Source: Bacteroidales bacterium
GTDB taxonomy: Bacteria > Bacteroidota > Bacteroidia > Bacteroidales > F082
Length of the DNA: 64,000 nucleotides
NCBI GenBank assembly: GCA_016285355.1
Contig: JAEEQP010000010.1
Span: forward strand, 1-64,000
Direction of reading: 5' to 3'
The position numbers and the translations under genes were made by a program. Position 1 is the first letter of the stretch, and every line of letters begins with the position of its first letter. Positions 8,543 through 17,693 of this stretch are shown here, piece after piece. The notes under the pieces were generated by a model. It was not told the origin of the DNA and ran no database searches. It saw nothing but the letters and a program-made list of their open reading frames with translations.

Positions 8543-9235
8543 TCAGAATAAAACACCCACTTCCACACCAATAAAATTGTTACGAAGTATACTACCTGTC
8601 TGTTTTTCCATAGACTTAACGAAAGCATTGGAAAAACTATGGTCGAAAGTCAGCTGGGCAAACGCGCTCAGCGTCCTATTAATCTCATATTCAGCACCCA
8701 CACCAAAAATCATCGACAATTGCAAAAGACGATATTGATTCGTGTAGTCTTCATAAGTCTGGCTATCATAATTAACCCAATAAAAACTGTAACTGTCTTT
8801 GCACAAATCCTTGGCATTGAAACTCACGCCGCCACCTGCCTCAACATAGGCCCTAAACGAATCCATGATATCAAATCCCAACTTGACCTTGAGCGGAACC
8901 TCAAAATTGGTGGCGTTCAGTCGACGCGATACCGAAACATCGGCCTCTTCCAAAAAATCTTCAACTCGCCGATGGTCAGTAAAGGTATATTTCATCCGCA
9001 AGAAATTGGCATTAACACCGGAGGAAATCGCAAGATGGCTCGTCAGATAATGGTCATAGACCAGTCCGACATTGAGTCCCACCCTCATACCATCACTTTT
9101 CGCTGCAATCGAACCTGAACTGGCCCAGTCGAAAGTCGGACCAACTATAATGCCAAATCTGACATCCTTAGATTGGGCGTTGCCATTCATGGCAATCATA
9201 GCTACCAAACTGATAATCAACAATGTTTTTTTCAT
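8543..9235 (-). CDS. Outer-membrane beta-barrel (porin-like) protein
   Basis: 230 residues. Signal peptide MKKTLLIISLVAMIAMNGNA, then a chain of amphipathic beta strands typical of the OMP_b-brl_2 type (VRFGIIVGPTFDWAS, VGLNVGLVYDHYL, AISSGVNANFLRMKYTF), with a C-terminal phenylalanine (GVEVGVLF) as expected for BAM substrates. The start at 9235 places the signal peptide at the N-terminus and follows a -7 element at 9263-9256. Located just upstream of nadE on the same strand and probably co-transcribed with it. No ligand or partner can be read from the sequence. Confidence 0.78.
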   Translation of the reverse strand: MKKTLLIISLVAMIAMNGNAQSKDVRFGIIVGPTFDWASSGSIAAKSDGMRVGLNVGLVYDHYLTSHLAISSGVNANFLRMKYTFTDHRRVEDFLEEADVSVSRRLNATNFEVPLKVKLGFDIMDSFRAYVEAGGGVSFNAKDLCKDSYSFYWVNYDSQTYEDYTNQYRLLQLSMIFGVGAEYEINRTLSAFAQLTFDHSFSNAFVKSMEKQTGSILRNNFIGVEVGVLF

Positions 9236-9255
9236 AACGATAAAATTTTGACCCA

Positions 9256-9263
9256 CAAAAGTA
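9256..9263 (-). promoter_or_regulatory. -7 promoter element of the barrel protein/nadE unit
   Basis: TACTTTTG on the minus strand, 21 bases before the start at 9235. Confidence 0.6.
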
Positions 9264-9305
9264 ATTATTTTTGGCGACATTTCCCGAAAATTGAAAAATG
9301 ATTCT

Positions 9306-9313
9306 TACTTTTG
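9306..9313 (+). promoter_or_regulatory. -7 promoter element of the barrel protein at 9353
   Basis: TACTTTTG, 39 bases before the start; divergent from the one at 9256-9263. Confidence 0.6.
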
Positions 9314-9352
9314 CCGTCAAATCAATCTAATTATTCACTAAAACACATTAAA

Positions 9353-10072
9353 ATGAAAAAGACATTTTTATTGATTGCAGCCATGCTCATGATGGGCAGT
9401 GCAGCGTTTGCCGGTGGTCCTATCGATTTCTCCATCGGCCCGAAAGTCGGCTATCAGACCTCTAAACTCTCCTATCAAAGAGCTGACATCAAGGCTGGTT
9501 TTGCCAACCACTTCACCGTGGGCCTTTTCGGTCGCGTTGAAATTGGTGGATTTTACGTCCAACCCGAAGTGTTATGGTTCAAAAGTTCAAATGCTTTCAA
9601 CCTTAGCACAAATGTTGTCCAAGACACCATCATTGGCAACATCGCCTTACCGAGCGGTGCCGACATGACCTTCACCCTGAACGCCATGAACATCCAAGTG
9701 CCTGTTCTTTTTGGCTACAAGTTCGACATTATCGATAACCTGATTGCAATTCGAGCACAAGTGGGTCCCACGCTCAACTTCACCTTCCCACAAAAAACCT
9801 TGGTGAGCAAGGCTATCGGCAACAGCGAAGCGACCGAAATTGACAACGAAACCTTCGACACCAAATCAATTGCTTTCGGTCTGCAAGGCGGCATCGGCGT
9901 TGATGTGTTGAAACGTCTCACCCTCGACATCAACTACAACTTCGGCATCAGCAAGCTGTTTGGTGCTAGCCTCATCAACAACACTGAGTGGGGACAATAC
10001 ATCGACACCAACAACATTTCCAATGTCCACACCAACATGTTTATGGTGACCGTCGGTTTCAAATTCCTGTAA
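9353..10072 (+). CDS. Outer-membrane beta-barrel (porin-like) protein
   Basis: 239 residues. Signal peptide MKKTFLLIAAMLMMGSAAFA followed by strands of the OMP_b-brl_2 family: FSIGPKVGYQTS, FTVGLFGRVEIGGFYVQPEV, MNIQVPVLFGYKF, IAFGLQGGIGVDVL. It ends in MVTVGFKFL, a typical barrel terminus. It is divergent from, and of the same general type as, the barrel gene at 8543-9235, but the two are not close copies. The ATG at 9353 is chosen because the upstream reading frame lacks a better start and would run into the promoter. A terminator follows. Confidence 0.8.
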   Translation: MKKTFLLIAAMLMMGSAAFAGGPIDFSIGPKVGYQTSKLSYQRADIKAGFANHFTVGLFGRVEIGGFYVQPEVLWFKSSNAFNLSTNVVQDTIIGNIALPSGADMTFTLNAMNIQVPVLFGYKFDIIDNLIAIRAQVGPTLNFTFPQKTLVSKAIGNSEATEIDNETFDTKSIAFGLQGGIGVDVLKRLTLDINYNFGISKLFGASLINNTEWGQYIDTNNISNVHTNMFMVTVGFKFL

Positions 10073-10091
10073 ACCATAGATTCAACAACAC

Positions 10092-10136
10092 AAAGAGTGC
10101 CGTACATCTATTTGATGTATGGCGCTTTTCTTTTTT
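10092..10136 (+). terminator. Terminator after the barrel protein
   Basis: AAAGAGTGCCGTACATC pairs imperfectly with GATGTATGGCGCTTTT around TATTT, followed by a T-rich run. Confidence 0.7.
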
Positions 10137-10167
10137 ATTCTGTTGCATCGCATCAAGAAATTTTTCC

Positions 10168-10175
10168 TATTTTTG
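10168..10175 (+). promoter_or_regulatory. -7 promoter element of the first M24B aminopeptidase
   Basis: TATTTTTG, 20 bases before the ATG at 10196; it rules out the longer upstream reading. Confidence 0.6.
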
Positions 10176-10195
10176 AAATCTCAAAATTGCATGAT

Positions 10196-11488
10196 ATGAA
10201 CACTTCCATTCCAAACCGACTCTTCATCAGAAATAGAGCTAATTTTGCGGCCCAACTACCTCCCAAATCCGTGGCCGTCTTCACCGCCAACGAAGCAATG
10301 CCGCGCAACGGCGACGAGTTCTACCCTTTCCGCCAACATTCTGACTTCTTTTACCTTACAGGCATCAACGAGGAAAACGCCTATCTCATCATCGCACCTG
10401 ACTATCCGGATGAGACTATGCGCGAGGTACTTTTCATTGAGCCTTACGACGAGGTGAAAGCCACCTGGCAAGGCGAGATGCTCGACAACGCGCAAGCCAC
10501 TGAACTTTCTGGCATCAAGACCGTAAAAGGTAGCGACGCTTTCTGGATGACCTTGAATGACATTGTCTTTTCTGGCTATGGCGACACGATTTTCCTGAAC
10601 AGTTATGAGTATCCGAAATATGAGTGCGCTGTGGAGACCATCCAAAAGCGTTTTGTCCAGCAAGTCAAGACGAAATATCCCATGCACAACTATGGACGCA
10701 CCGCCCCGATTCTCAATGCTTTGCGAATGAAGAAATCGGAAGATGAAATTGCTATCACGCAGCAAGCTTGCGACATTACCGCAAAAGCCTTCCGCCGTTG
10801 CTTGGAAACCGTAAAGCCTGGCATGTACGAATATGAGGTGCAAGCGGAAATCGAGTACATATTTAAAAAGAACAATGCTACAGGTCATGCCTACGCGCCC
10901 ATCATTGCAGGAGGCAAAAATGGTTGCTGCCTGCATTACTCCAAGAACCAAAGCCTTTTGAACGACAGTGACCTGCTACTCTTCGACATTGGCTGCGAAC
11001 TGAAAAACTACTCTTCTGACCTTAGTCGCACCATACCAATCAATGGTAAATTCAGCCCGCGACAGGCTGATTGCTACAATGCTGTGCTCCGCGTGATGAA
11101 GGAAATCACCAAACTCTACAAGCCTGGTGGTACCATCAACGAAATCAATGAGACCACGCATCGATTGATGGAACAGGAGATGATCAAATTGGGTCTGTTT
11201 ACCGCTGAGGACGTGAAGAAACAAGACCCCGACAAACCCTTGGAGCGTAAATATTTGATGCACGGCATGTCACATCATATCGGCCTTGACGTACATGACA
11301 GTATTGACAAGTTCAAGCCTTTTGAACCAGGCATGATTCTCACTTGCGAACCTGGCATTTACATCCGCGAGGAAGGCATCGGCATCCGCATTGAGAACGA
11401 CCTTTTGATTACTGAAGGCGAGCCTATTAATTTGTTTGAAGGTCTGCCAACAGAAATTGAGGAGATTGAGGCGGCAATGAAAAAATGA
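10196..11488 (+). CDS. pepP: Xaa-Pro aminopeptidase (M24B, aminopeptidase P)
   Basis: 430 residues with the AMP_N domain (about 1-140, including FYPFRQHSDFFYLTGINEEN) followed by the pita-bread M24 domain. The five metal ligands are visible: Asp in LLFDIGCEL and in SSDLSRT, His in MSHHIGLDVHD, Glu in CEPGIYIREE and in IGIRIENDLL. It removes N-terminal residues ahead of proline in the cytoplasm. A second M24B gene follows about 110 bases downstream with its own promoter. Confidence 0.93.
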   Translation: MNTSIPNRLFIRNRANFAAQLPPKSVAVFTANEAMPRNGDEFYPFRQHSDFFYLTGINEENAYLIIAPDYPDETMREVLFIEPYDEVKATWQGEMLDNAQATELSGIKTVKGSDAFWMTLNDIVFSGYGDTIFLNSYEYPKYECAVETIQKRFVQQVKTKYPMHNYGRTAPILNALRMKKSEDEIAITQQACDITAKAFRRCLETVKPGMYEYEVQAEIEYIFKKNNATGHAYAPIIAGGKNGCCLHYSKNQSLLNDSDLLLFDIGCELKNYSSDLSRTIPINGKFSPRQADCYNAVLRVMKEITKLYKPGGTINEINETTHRLMEQEMIKLGLFTAEDVKKQDPDKPLERKYLMHGMSHHIGLDVHDSIDKFKPFEPGMILTCEPGIYIREEGIGIRIENDLLITEGEPINLFEGLPTEIEEIEAAMKK

Positions 11489-11489
11489 T

Positions 11490-11497
11490 TATTTTTG
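11490..11497 (+). promoter_or_regulatory. -7 promoter element of the second M24B aminopeptidase
   Basis: TATTTTTG immediately after the stop of the first aminopeptidase, leaving a leader of roughly 100 bases before 11602. Confidence 0.5.
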
Positions 11498-11529
11498 CAG
11501 AATCCATAGGAGACGCATAGATCCCATGC

Positions 11530-11565
11530 CACCGCACTTCCCTTCGCAGGGATGACATGCGTTTC
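11530..11565. repeat. Dispersed-repeat fragment in the leader of the second aminopeptidase
   Basis: The stretch CTTCCCTTCGCAGGGATGAC resembles the 'TCATCCCTGCGAAGG' palindromic repeats scattered in many genomes. No coding potential. Confidence 0.35.
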
Positions 11566-11601
11566 CGACAAACAATAAAACAATCAACAAATAACAACAA
11601 T

Positions 11602-13023
11602 ATGTTCAAAAAAGACGTTTACAGTGGTCGTCGCGCCACATTGAAAAAAATGATTTCGAAGGGCATCGCCTTCTTCCCAGCCAACAACGAAGCACCCTTC
11701 AACTACCCTGACAACACCTATATCTACCGTCAGGACAGCAACTTCTCCTATTTCTTCGGCCTCAATCACCCCGATTTGGTCGGTGTCATCGACTTTGAAT
11801 CAGGTGAGGAAATCCTCTTCGGCGTGGATGTCACCATCGACGACGTGATTTGGTGCGGTCCGCTGCCTTCGCTGAAAGAACAGGGCGACTGCATCGGTAT
11901 CACCGACTGCCGCGACTTCAACAAATTCGGCGAATACCTGCAACAGGCCATAGCCAAAGGCCGTAAAGTGCACATGTTACCTACCTATCGTGCCGATACG
12001 AAAATCCAATGCTCCGAATGGCTCGGTTGCAATATTAATAAGGTATCGGATTATGTCAGCCTCGAACTCATCAAGGCCGTCATCGCCATGCGCGAGGTGA
12101 AGAGCGAGCTTGAAATCGCCGAGATGGAACGCGCCGCCAACACTGCTTACTATATGCATACCACCGCCATGAAGATGTGTAAGCCCGGTATGATTGAGCA
12201 AGAAATTGCCGGTGTGGTGGAAGGTCTTTCGCTGTCGGGTGGCGGCCCTGTGTCGTTCCCTGTTATCCTCAGCGTTGACGGTCAGACCTTGCACAACCAC
12301 GGTCACCACAACGTGTTGAAGGAAGGCCGCATGATGGTCTGCGATGCCGGTGCCGAAACGGAGAACTACTATGCCTCCGACTTCACCCGCACCACGCCTG
12401 TAGGTGGCAAATTCAACCAACGCCAGCGCGAAATCTACGAAATCGTGCTCGCCGCCAACCAAGCCGTGGCCGAACAAACGCGTCCCTATATGCCTTACAT
12501 GGTGATGCACACCCTCGCCTGCCGCACTTTGATCGAAGGTTTGAAAGGTGTTGGCCTGATGAAGGGCGACACCGAAGAAGCCCTGATGAACGGCGCCCAC
12601 TGGCTCTTCATGCCTCACGGTCTCGGTCACATGCTGGGCATGGACGTACACGACATGGAAGGCCTCGGCGAGACCTACGTGGGCTACGACGACATCACGC
12701 CACGCAGCACCAAGTTAGGCTTCAGCGGCCTGCGCTGCGGCAAGACCCTGAAACCAGGTTTCGTGGTCACCGACGAGCCGGGCATCTACTTCATCCCGAC
12801 CCTCATCGACATGTGGAAGGCCGAAGGCAAGTTCAAGGAGTTCATCAACTACGACAAGTTGGAGACTTACAAGGACTTCGGTGGCATCCGCATCGAGGAC
12901 GACCTGCTCATCACCGAAGACGGCTGCCGCATCCTTGGACGACCGATTCCCAAGACCGTCGCAGAGGTCGAAGACATGTGCGCCCAAGGGCGAGAGTGGA
13001 TTAAGATGACGGCGATGTATTGA
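11602..13023 (+). CDS. Xaa-Pro aminopeptidase family protein (M24B), second copy
   Basis: 473 residues. The N-terminal AMP_N domain (YIYRQDSNFSYFFGLNHPDL) precedes an M24 catalytic domain with ligands Asp in MVCDAGAET and SDFTRTTP, His in HGLGHMLGMDVHD, and Glu in TDEPGIYF and GGIRIEDDLLI. It also has GGPVSFPVILSVDGQTLHNHGH. It shares architecture with the preceding pepP but is clearly diverged, so it is an old paralogue with probably different peptide preference. The start at 11602 was chosen over one 45 bases upstream, whose extra residues (RFRQTIKQSTNNNN) look like leader sequence. Confidence 0.92.
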   Translation: MFKKDVYSGRRATLKKMISKGIAFFPANNEAPFNYPDNTYIYRQDSNFSYFFGLNHPDLVGVIDFESGEEILFGVDVTIDDVIWCGPLPSLKEQGDCIGITDCRDFNKFGEYLQQAIAKGRKVHMLPTYRADTKIQCSEWLGCNINKVSDYVSLELIKAVIAMREVKSELEIAEMERAANTAYYMHTTAMKMCKPGMIEQEIAGVVEGLSLSGGGPVSFPVILSVDGQTLHNHGHHNVLKEGRMMVCDAGAETENYYASDFTRTTPVGGKFNQRQREIYEIVLAANQAVAEQTRPYMPYMVMHTLACRTLIEGLKGVGLMKGDTEEALMNGAHWLFMPHGLGHMLGMDVHDMEGLGETYVGYDDITPRSTKLGFSGLRCGKTLKPGFVVTDEPGIYFIPTLIDMWKAEGKFKEFINYDKLETYKDFGGIRIEDDLLITEDGCRILGRPIPKTVAEVEDMCAQGREWIKMTAMY

Positions 13024-13033
13024 GATGTTTTTT

Positions 13034-13091
13034 CACGCAGAATCCGCAGAATCTTGAGAATATTTTCCCATAGTTCTGCGGATTCTGCGTG
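13034..13091. repeat. Large inverted repeat between convergent genes
   Basis: CACGCAGAATCCGCAGAA (13034-13051) is an exact inverted copy of 13074-13091, separated by 22 bases. It lies between the aminopeptidase and the TonB-dependent receptor. It lacks a T-tail, so it looks more like a dispersed palindrome than a classical terminator, though it could stop both transcripts. Confidence 0.75.
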
Positions 13092-13099
13092 CAATAATA

Positions 13100-15628
13100 T
13101 CAGAATTCCATCACTAACTTCACATTGACGTAACGCGGCGTCAAATAATTCGGAGCGCCGTAGTATCTGTTGTCGATGTATTTCACCCAGTTGTAGGAAA
13201 TCACGTTCGGGATGTCAAGTAGGTTGAAGACATCCACACTGACGAACATGTTGCGCACGTAACGCAGCGGATTGCCTTTGCTGAAGCTACTGGCTTCGCT
13301 GATGAGCTGCTTGCTGAAACCGATGTCGACGCGGCGGTAGGCCGGATAACGGCTCGAAGTGGAATAAAAGTCCGAGTTGTTGTCATTAATGGGCAGACCC
13401 ATGCCGAAGGTCAGCGTCATGTTGACACGCCAAGTTGGAGCATTGGGGATGTAATCCTGGAAAAACAGCGAGAAGTTGATTAACTGGTTGGAAGGACGGT
13501 AATGCCAGCCTAATGCCACGGTATCGGCGACATCTGCATCGACATGATTGTAGAATGGAAGTGTATCACCGTTGACACCGACCAACAAATAATCTCCACG
13601 GATGTCCTCTTTGGTCTGCATCAAGGAAAGGCTCGCCCAACTATCGATGCCCTTTACAAACTCGCCGTTCACCTTGAAATCGAGGCCTGTAGCGTATGCC
13701 CGCGCCGACTGGTCGGCATAATAACGGATGCGCACATTGTCGATGTCGTAAGGAACGACATGGGTGAACCATTTGAAATAGGCCTCAGAAGTCAGGATGA
13801 AAGGCCTATTGAAGGCGCGGAACTTGAAGTCGTTGCCTGCCACAATCTGATACGACTGCTGTGCCTTGGCATATTTGAAGAGGCTACCGTCGCGGTTGCG
13901 GATTTCGCGATAGAACGGCGTTTGGTTGTAGACACCTCCCGAAAGCCGATAAACCGTCTCATTTTTCTCATTTTCAGGCTTATAGGCAATACCTGCCCTC
14001 GGACTGACATACACCTTTTTATTATAGCCCCAATAATTGGCTCTCAAACCTCCTGTAATGACGAACTCACCTCTATCTTTGTAAGGAATCGTCCAAGAAT
14101 TCTGGACAAAACCATCCAAATTATTGACGGAAAGCAAATTATGAGACTTATGCACAAAGTCCATCTCGATCTCCGGCAACACATCAGGATAGCCTCCTAT
14201 CACATCGGGAACATGGGGAAGCGTATAACCCGCCGAATCGAACAACTGCCATTCGTCCACCACGTCGTCAATGTCCTGATGCTGGAAGCGGAGGCCCCAT
14301 TTCAGCAGTCGGTTATCCTTGGCATAAAGTCCCTTATGGTCAAGGTTATAAACCTGCGCATAGAAGCCGTTGCGGGCGTGCTTGGTTAAAGTGCCGACCT
14401 CATGGTTCTCAATCACCTCTCCAAAATCTTCAGAGCCGAAAGAAGTGTTGCGGATACCAAAGAAATACTGTTCCTGAATGTCGTAAGTTTCTGTCTCATA
14501 GGCCGAGTATGCCGATGCTATCCATCTCAGGTTCAAGTCTTTATTAGGTTTGTATGACAAGGTCAAAGCACCAAGGCCTGTGGTATAGTCATCGATTTCC
14601 TGGCCATCGAAAAACACATTGATTTGGATGGGAATATCAATGGTTCCTGTATTGATTTTGGCGTTTTCGGGAACGAGCATATAACGGTTTTTGGAATAAT
14701 AGCCCAAGAAGGACAAATCCCATTTTTCGTTGAATTTATAGCCAAGCAAAGCCTGAACATCGGTAAAATTAGGCCGATAATCGCCTTTCGTGTTCATCAT
14801 GCCGAGGGCCAAGGCTGTGTTCTTGTAGCGTGCGCCCACCAAATAACTGAACTTGTCGTTTTTCGTAGCACCCTCCACGTGGGCTTCGACACCCAAAAGA
14901 CTCAGGCTCAGTGAAGCAGCGGTCTCGCGAGGGGTTTTGTAAGTTACATCCAGCACTGACGACATTTTGTCGCCATATTCCGCCGCAAAACCGCCTGCCG
15001 AGAATTCGATGTTGTTGACCAACTGCGAGTTGACGAAACTCAAACCCTCCTGCTGACCTGTCCCAACGAGGAAGGGACGGTAGATTTCAATGCCGTTCAC
15101 ATAAATCAGGTTTTCGTCGAAATTGCCGCCGCGCACACGGTATTGCGAACTCAATTCGTTGTTGGAGACCACGCCTGGCAAAGTCTTGATGAGCGTCTCC
15201 ACACCGCCACCCATCGACGGAAGCAAGGTGGCCTGTTTGGCATTCAAACGCGTCAAACTTGAAGCCTCGATGCCACGGTCACTGATGACCACATCGGGCA
15301 AATTAACGCCTGGCGATTTCAGTACCACATCCAACTTTTTCTTCTCGCCGTGCTTCAGGTTCACCGTTACCTGCTTATGCTCATAGCCGACAAAAGAAAA
15401 ATGGACGGACAAAGTGGTATCAGAGAGCAAAGACAACTCATAATAGCCTCTGACATTGGTCGTTACACCGAGAAGCAAATCCGGAACAACCACATTCACC
15501 AACTCCAATGCATGACCATTCTCGTCGGTCACCTTACCATATAAGGTTGCGGTGGGCAACTGCTGCGCCCTTGCCGAAAACGACAGCAGAAAAAGAAATA
15601 GCGGTATGATGAAAAGCTTTGCTCGCAT
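13100..15628 (-). CDS. TonB-dependent receptor with carboxypeptidase-like N-terminal domain
   Basis: 842 residues. A signal peptide (MRAKLFIIPLFLFLLSFSARA) is followed by a CarboxypepD_reg-like beta-sandwich (about 25-105, with TLYGKVTDENGHALELVNVV), a plug domain (VETLIKTLPGVVSN, YRVRGGNFDENLIYVNGIEI) and a long outer-membrane barrel ending in VKLVMEF. It imports a large or scarce nutrient using TonB energy. No SusD partner, glycoside hydrolase or anti-sigma gene is adjacent, so it is not an obvious polysaccharide-utilisation transporter and the substrate cannot be inferred. A start 21 bases upstream is possible; I chose the ATG that begins the signal peptide. Confidence 0.9.
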   Translation of the reverse strand: MRAKLFIIPLFLFLLSFSARAQQLPTATLYGKVTDENGHALELVNVVVPDLLLGVTTNVRGYYELSLLSDTTLSVHFSFVGYEHKQVTVNLKHGEKKKLDVVLKSPGVNLPDVVISDRGIEASSLTRLNAKQATLLPSMGGGVETLIKTLPGVVSNNELSSQYRVRGGNFDENLIYVNGIEIYRPFLVGTGQQEGLSFVNSQLVNNIEFSAGGFAAEYGDKMSSVLDVTYKTPRETAASLSLSLLGVEAHVEGATKNDKFSYLVGARYKNTALALGMMNTKGDYRPNFTDVQALLGYKFNEKWDLSFLGYYSKNRYMLVPENAKINTGTIDIPIQINVFFDGQEIDDYTTGLGALTLSYKPNKDLNLRWIASAYSAYETETYDIQEQYFFGIRNTSFGSEDFGEVIENHEVGTLTKHARNGFYAQVYNLDHKGLYAKDNRLLKWGLRFQHQDIDDVVDEWQLFDSAGYTLPHVPDVIGGYPDVLPEIEMDFVHKSHNLLSVNNLDGFVQNSWTIPYKDRGEFVITGGLRANYWGYNKKVYVSPRAGIAYKPENEKNETVYRLSGGVYNQTPFYREIRNRDGSLFKYAKAQQSYQIVAGNDFKFRAFNRPFILTSEAYFKWFTHVVPYDIDNVRIRYYADQSARAYATGLDFKVNGEFVKGIDSWASLSLMQTKEDIRGDYLLVGVNGDTLPFYNHVDADVADTVALGWHYRPSNQLINFSLFFQDYIPNAPTWRVNMTLTFGMGLPINDNNSDFYSTSSRYPAYRRVDIGFSKQLISEASSFSKGNPLRYVRNMFVSVDVFNLLDIPNVISYNWVKYIDNRYYGAPNYLTPRYVNVKLVMEF

Positions 15629-15749
15629 GGATGGATAACTGAAAATCACTGAAATTATTATCTGAAACGTCGATTAAGGGCATTGCCAAACAAAAAAAGC
15701 CGCTGCGCAATGGCACAGCAGCTTCGATATCAATCACATTGCATTGGGA

Positions 15750-15992
15750 TTACCAACGCTCGAGGTTACCCTTTTCGGAAGCATCCATAATGGCTTGGTA
15801 AACGCCCTTCTTGTTGATGGTGCGCATGCCAGCAGCTGATACCTTCAGCACAATCCATTCATCCCATTCCGGAACATAGAATTTTTTGATCTTCAAATTC
15901 GGTTCAAACGTTCTCTTCGTCTTCTTGTTGGAGTGAGAAACATTGTTGCCGTGCATGACTTTTTTTCCTGTAATTTGACAAACTTTTGACAT
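15750..15992 (-). CDS. rpmB: 50S ribosomal protein L28
   Basis: 80 residues, normal length for bL28. It starts [20 protein letters not shown], with [20 protein letters not shown] and the C-terminal ISxxGMRTI-type motif ([16 protein letters not shown]). It is a structural protein of the large subunit. L33 (rpmG), often its neighbour, is not adjacent here. A -7 element lies about 50 bases upstream. Confidence 0.96.
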   Translation of the reverse strand: MSKVCQITGKKVMHGNNVSHSNKKTKRTFEPNLKIKKFYVPEWDEWIVLKVSAAGMRTINKKGVYQAIMDASEKGNLERW

Positions 15993-16040
15993 GACTCTTA
16001 TCCTTTATTATTTACACTTGTCTGTTTTTCTAATGGGCTG

Positions 16041-16048
16041 CAAAAATA
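16041..16048 (-). promoter_or_regulatory. -7 promoter element of rpmB
   Basis: TATTTTTG on the minus strand, 49 bases before the rpmB start. Confidence 0.6.
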
Positions 16049-16113
16049 CATAAAATTTCGTTTCGCCAACCGTTTCAGCAAAAATTGTATCAAAAAAAGT
16101 GCTTTTTTAGACT

Positions 16114-17022
16114 TCAGCTCTTCATGTGAACATCCATTTGCGGGAAGGGGAAATTCAGTCCTTCTTGCGGTAAGGTCTTGTAAACCAGTTCATTCATATT
16201 GAAAAACACTGCCCAATAATCTTCCGGCTTCACCCTCACACGAACAGTGATGTCAACGGAACTGTCGCTCATTCTAAGGAGTTCGATGACAGGTGCAGGC
16301 TCTTTCAGGATGCGCGAGTCGGCATCGCAAAGGCGTTGCAGCACAGCCTTGGCCTTGTCATAGTCATCACCGTAAGAGATGGAGAACACCCAATCCACAC
16401 GGCGGTCTGTCTCCTTGTTGAAGTTGGTCACTGGTCCAGTCGAAAGGGCTCCGTTGGGCAGGATAACCGTCTTATTGTCAGGGGTTAGGATGTGCGTATT
16501 GAAAATCTGAATCGAGTTGACCCGACCTTCATAGCCTTGTGCCGCGATGAAATCGCCCACCTTGAACGGCTTGAACAGCATAATCATCACGCCACCGGCA
16601 AAATTCTGCAACGTTCCGCTCAAAGCCATACCAATGGCCAAGCCTGCCGAAGCCAACAAGGCCACCAACGAGCTTGTATTAATGCCCAAAATGCCTACAA
16701 TGGCCAGGATAAGGAAGAACGTCAGCAAGGCGGAGACCAGACTCATCACAAATGAAGCCAAAGACGGATCAGGGTCACGGCGAAGTATCATCTTCGTCAA
16801 GCCCTTCTTAATCAGCTTGATGACCCACCGACCAAGGAGCAAAACCACGATGGCCGCCACCAACTTGATTCCGAACGGAACGAGATATTCCTTCACTAAA
16901 TCAGGGAGCCAGTCCGAAACAGGTGTAGTAGCCAGTTTCTTTACTCCGTTCACCATAGTATTGACTGCAGTGGTATCCTGAATGGTCCCTGTAACTTGCT
17001 CAACAAGGGTATCGTTTTCCAT
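16114..17022 (-). CDS. mscS: MscS-family mechanosensitive channel
   Basis: 302 residues. After a soluble N-terminal segment come hydrophobic helices (LVAAIVVLLLGRWVIKLI; ALLTFFLILAIVGILGI) and the pore helix with the small-residue pattern ALLASAGLAIGMALSGTLQN, then the beta domain (FKPFKVGDFIAAQGYEGRV). It gates solute efflux on hypo-osmotic shock in the inner membrane. The start at 17022 (MENDTLVEQ) is preferred because a TATCTTTG element lies at 17052-17045, too close to an upstream ATG at 17064. Confidence 0.92.
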   Translation of the reverse strand: MENDTLVEQVTGTIQDTTAVNTMVNGVKKLATTPVSDWLPDLVKEYLVPFGIKLVAAIVVLLLGRWVIKLIKKGLTKMILRRDPDPSLASFVMSLVSALLTFFLILAIVGILGINTSSLVALLASAGLAIGMALSGTLQNFAGGVMIMLFKPFKVGDFIAAQGYEGRVNSIQIFNTHILTPDNKTVILPNGALSTGPVTNFNKETDRRVDWVFSISYGDDYDKAKAVLQRLCDADSRILKEPAPVIELLRMSDSSVDITVRVRVKPEDYWAVFFNMNELVYKTLPQEGLNFPFPQMDVHMKS

Positions 17023-17044
17023 ATTTTTCACAAAATTTAGGCTA

Positions 17045-17052
17045 CAAAGATA
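17045..17052 (-). promoter_or_regulatory. -7 promoter element of mscS
   Basis: TATCTTTG on the minus strand, 22 bases before the chosen start. Confidence 0.55.
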
Positions 17053-17096
17053 CGGATAATTCATTAATTATGTAATTTCGCTCCCAAATTCTTTCT

Positions 17097-17693
17097 ATGA
17101 ACATCCAGGACATCAAAGCCTATTGCAAAGACCCGAAGAACCAAAGCACGGTGAATGTCGGTCTCTTTATTCTCTTGATAATCAGCTTCCATTTTCTCTA
17201 TTTGGGATGGCAGGCCCTTGGCTATTGGCCTGTCGGAAAATGGGTCGACAAACTTATGGTTTGGTCCGTGAATCTTGTATATAGCCAATCCTGTTGGGTG
17301 CTCGACCATGTTTTCCACATCGACCTGACTACCATTTCTTCCGAAAGATTCATCGCCACGCCCAACAGCGAAGGAGGATGGGCGCGGGTTGTCATCGCTC
17401 CCGAATGCGCCAGCCTGAAGCAATGGATGCACTGGATTTTCCTGATGGTGCTTTTTCCCGGTCCTTGGAAGCACAAACTGTGGTACATTCCCGCCGGTTT
17501 GGTCATCATCGAATGGACCAATGTCATCCGTATTTGCGGTGTCTTGATGATGCAGATACCCTGGCCCAACAGTTTCCACATCGCTCACGACTATATATTT
17601 AAGGTGTTCTTTTACCTCATCATCTTCCTCATGTGGATGCTCTGGGTGGAAAAGTTCTACAATCCGTCATTAAAAGCCAAACAAAATGAATAA
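17097..17693 (+). CDS. Exosortase/archaeosortase family membrane protein
   Basis: 198 residues with about five or six hydrophobic helices (VGLFILLIISFHFLYLGW; WIFLMVLFPGP; LWYIPAGLVIIEW; FKVFFYLIIFLMWMLWV). The three family catalytic positions are visible: Cys104 in APECASLKQW, Arg145 in TNVIRICGV, and His161 or His164 in SFHIAHDYIF. Exosortases cleave and transfer C-terminal sorting tails such as PEP-CTERM. Bacteroidota have several variants (XrtF, XrtN, XrtX-like) and I cannot assign one. No protein in the window ends in an obvious exosortase tail; the sorting tails seen are T9SS-type. It overlaps the ROK kinase gene by eight bases, implying co-translation. Confidence 0.78.
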   Translation: MNIQDIKAYCKDPKNQSTVNVGLFILLIISFHFLYLGWQALGYWPVGKWVDKLMVWSVNLVYSQSCWVLDHVFHIDLTTISSERFIATPNSEGGWARVVIAPECASLKQWMHWIFLMVLFPGPWKHKLWYIPAGLVIIEWTNVIRICGVLMMQIPWPNSFHIAHDYIFKVFFYLIIFLMWMLWVEKFYNPSLKAKQNE

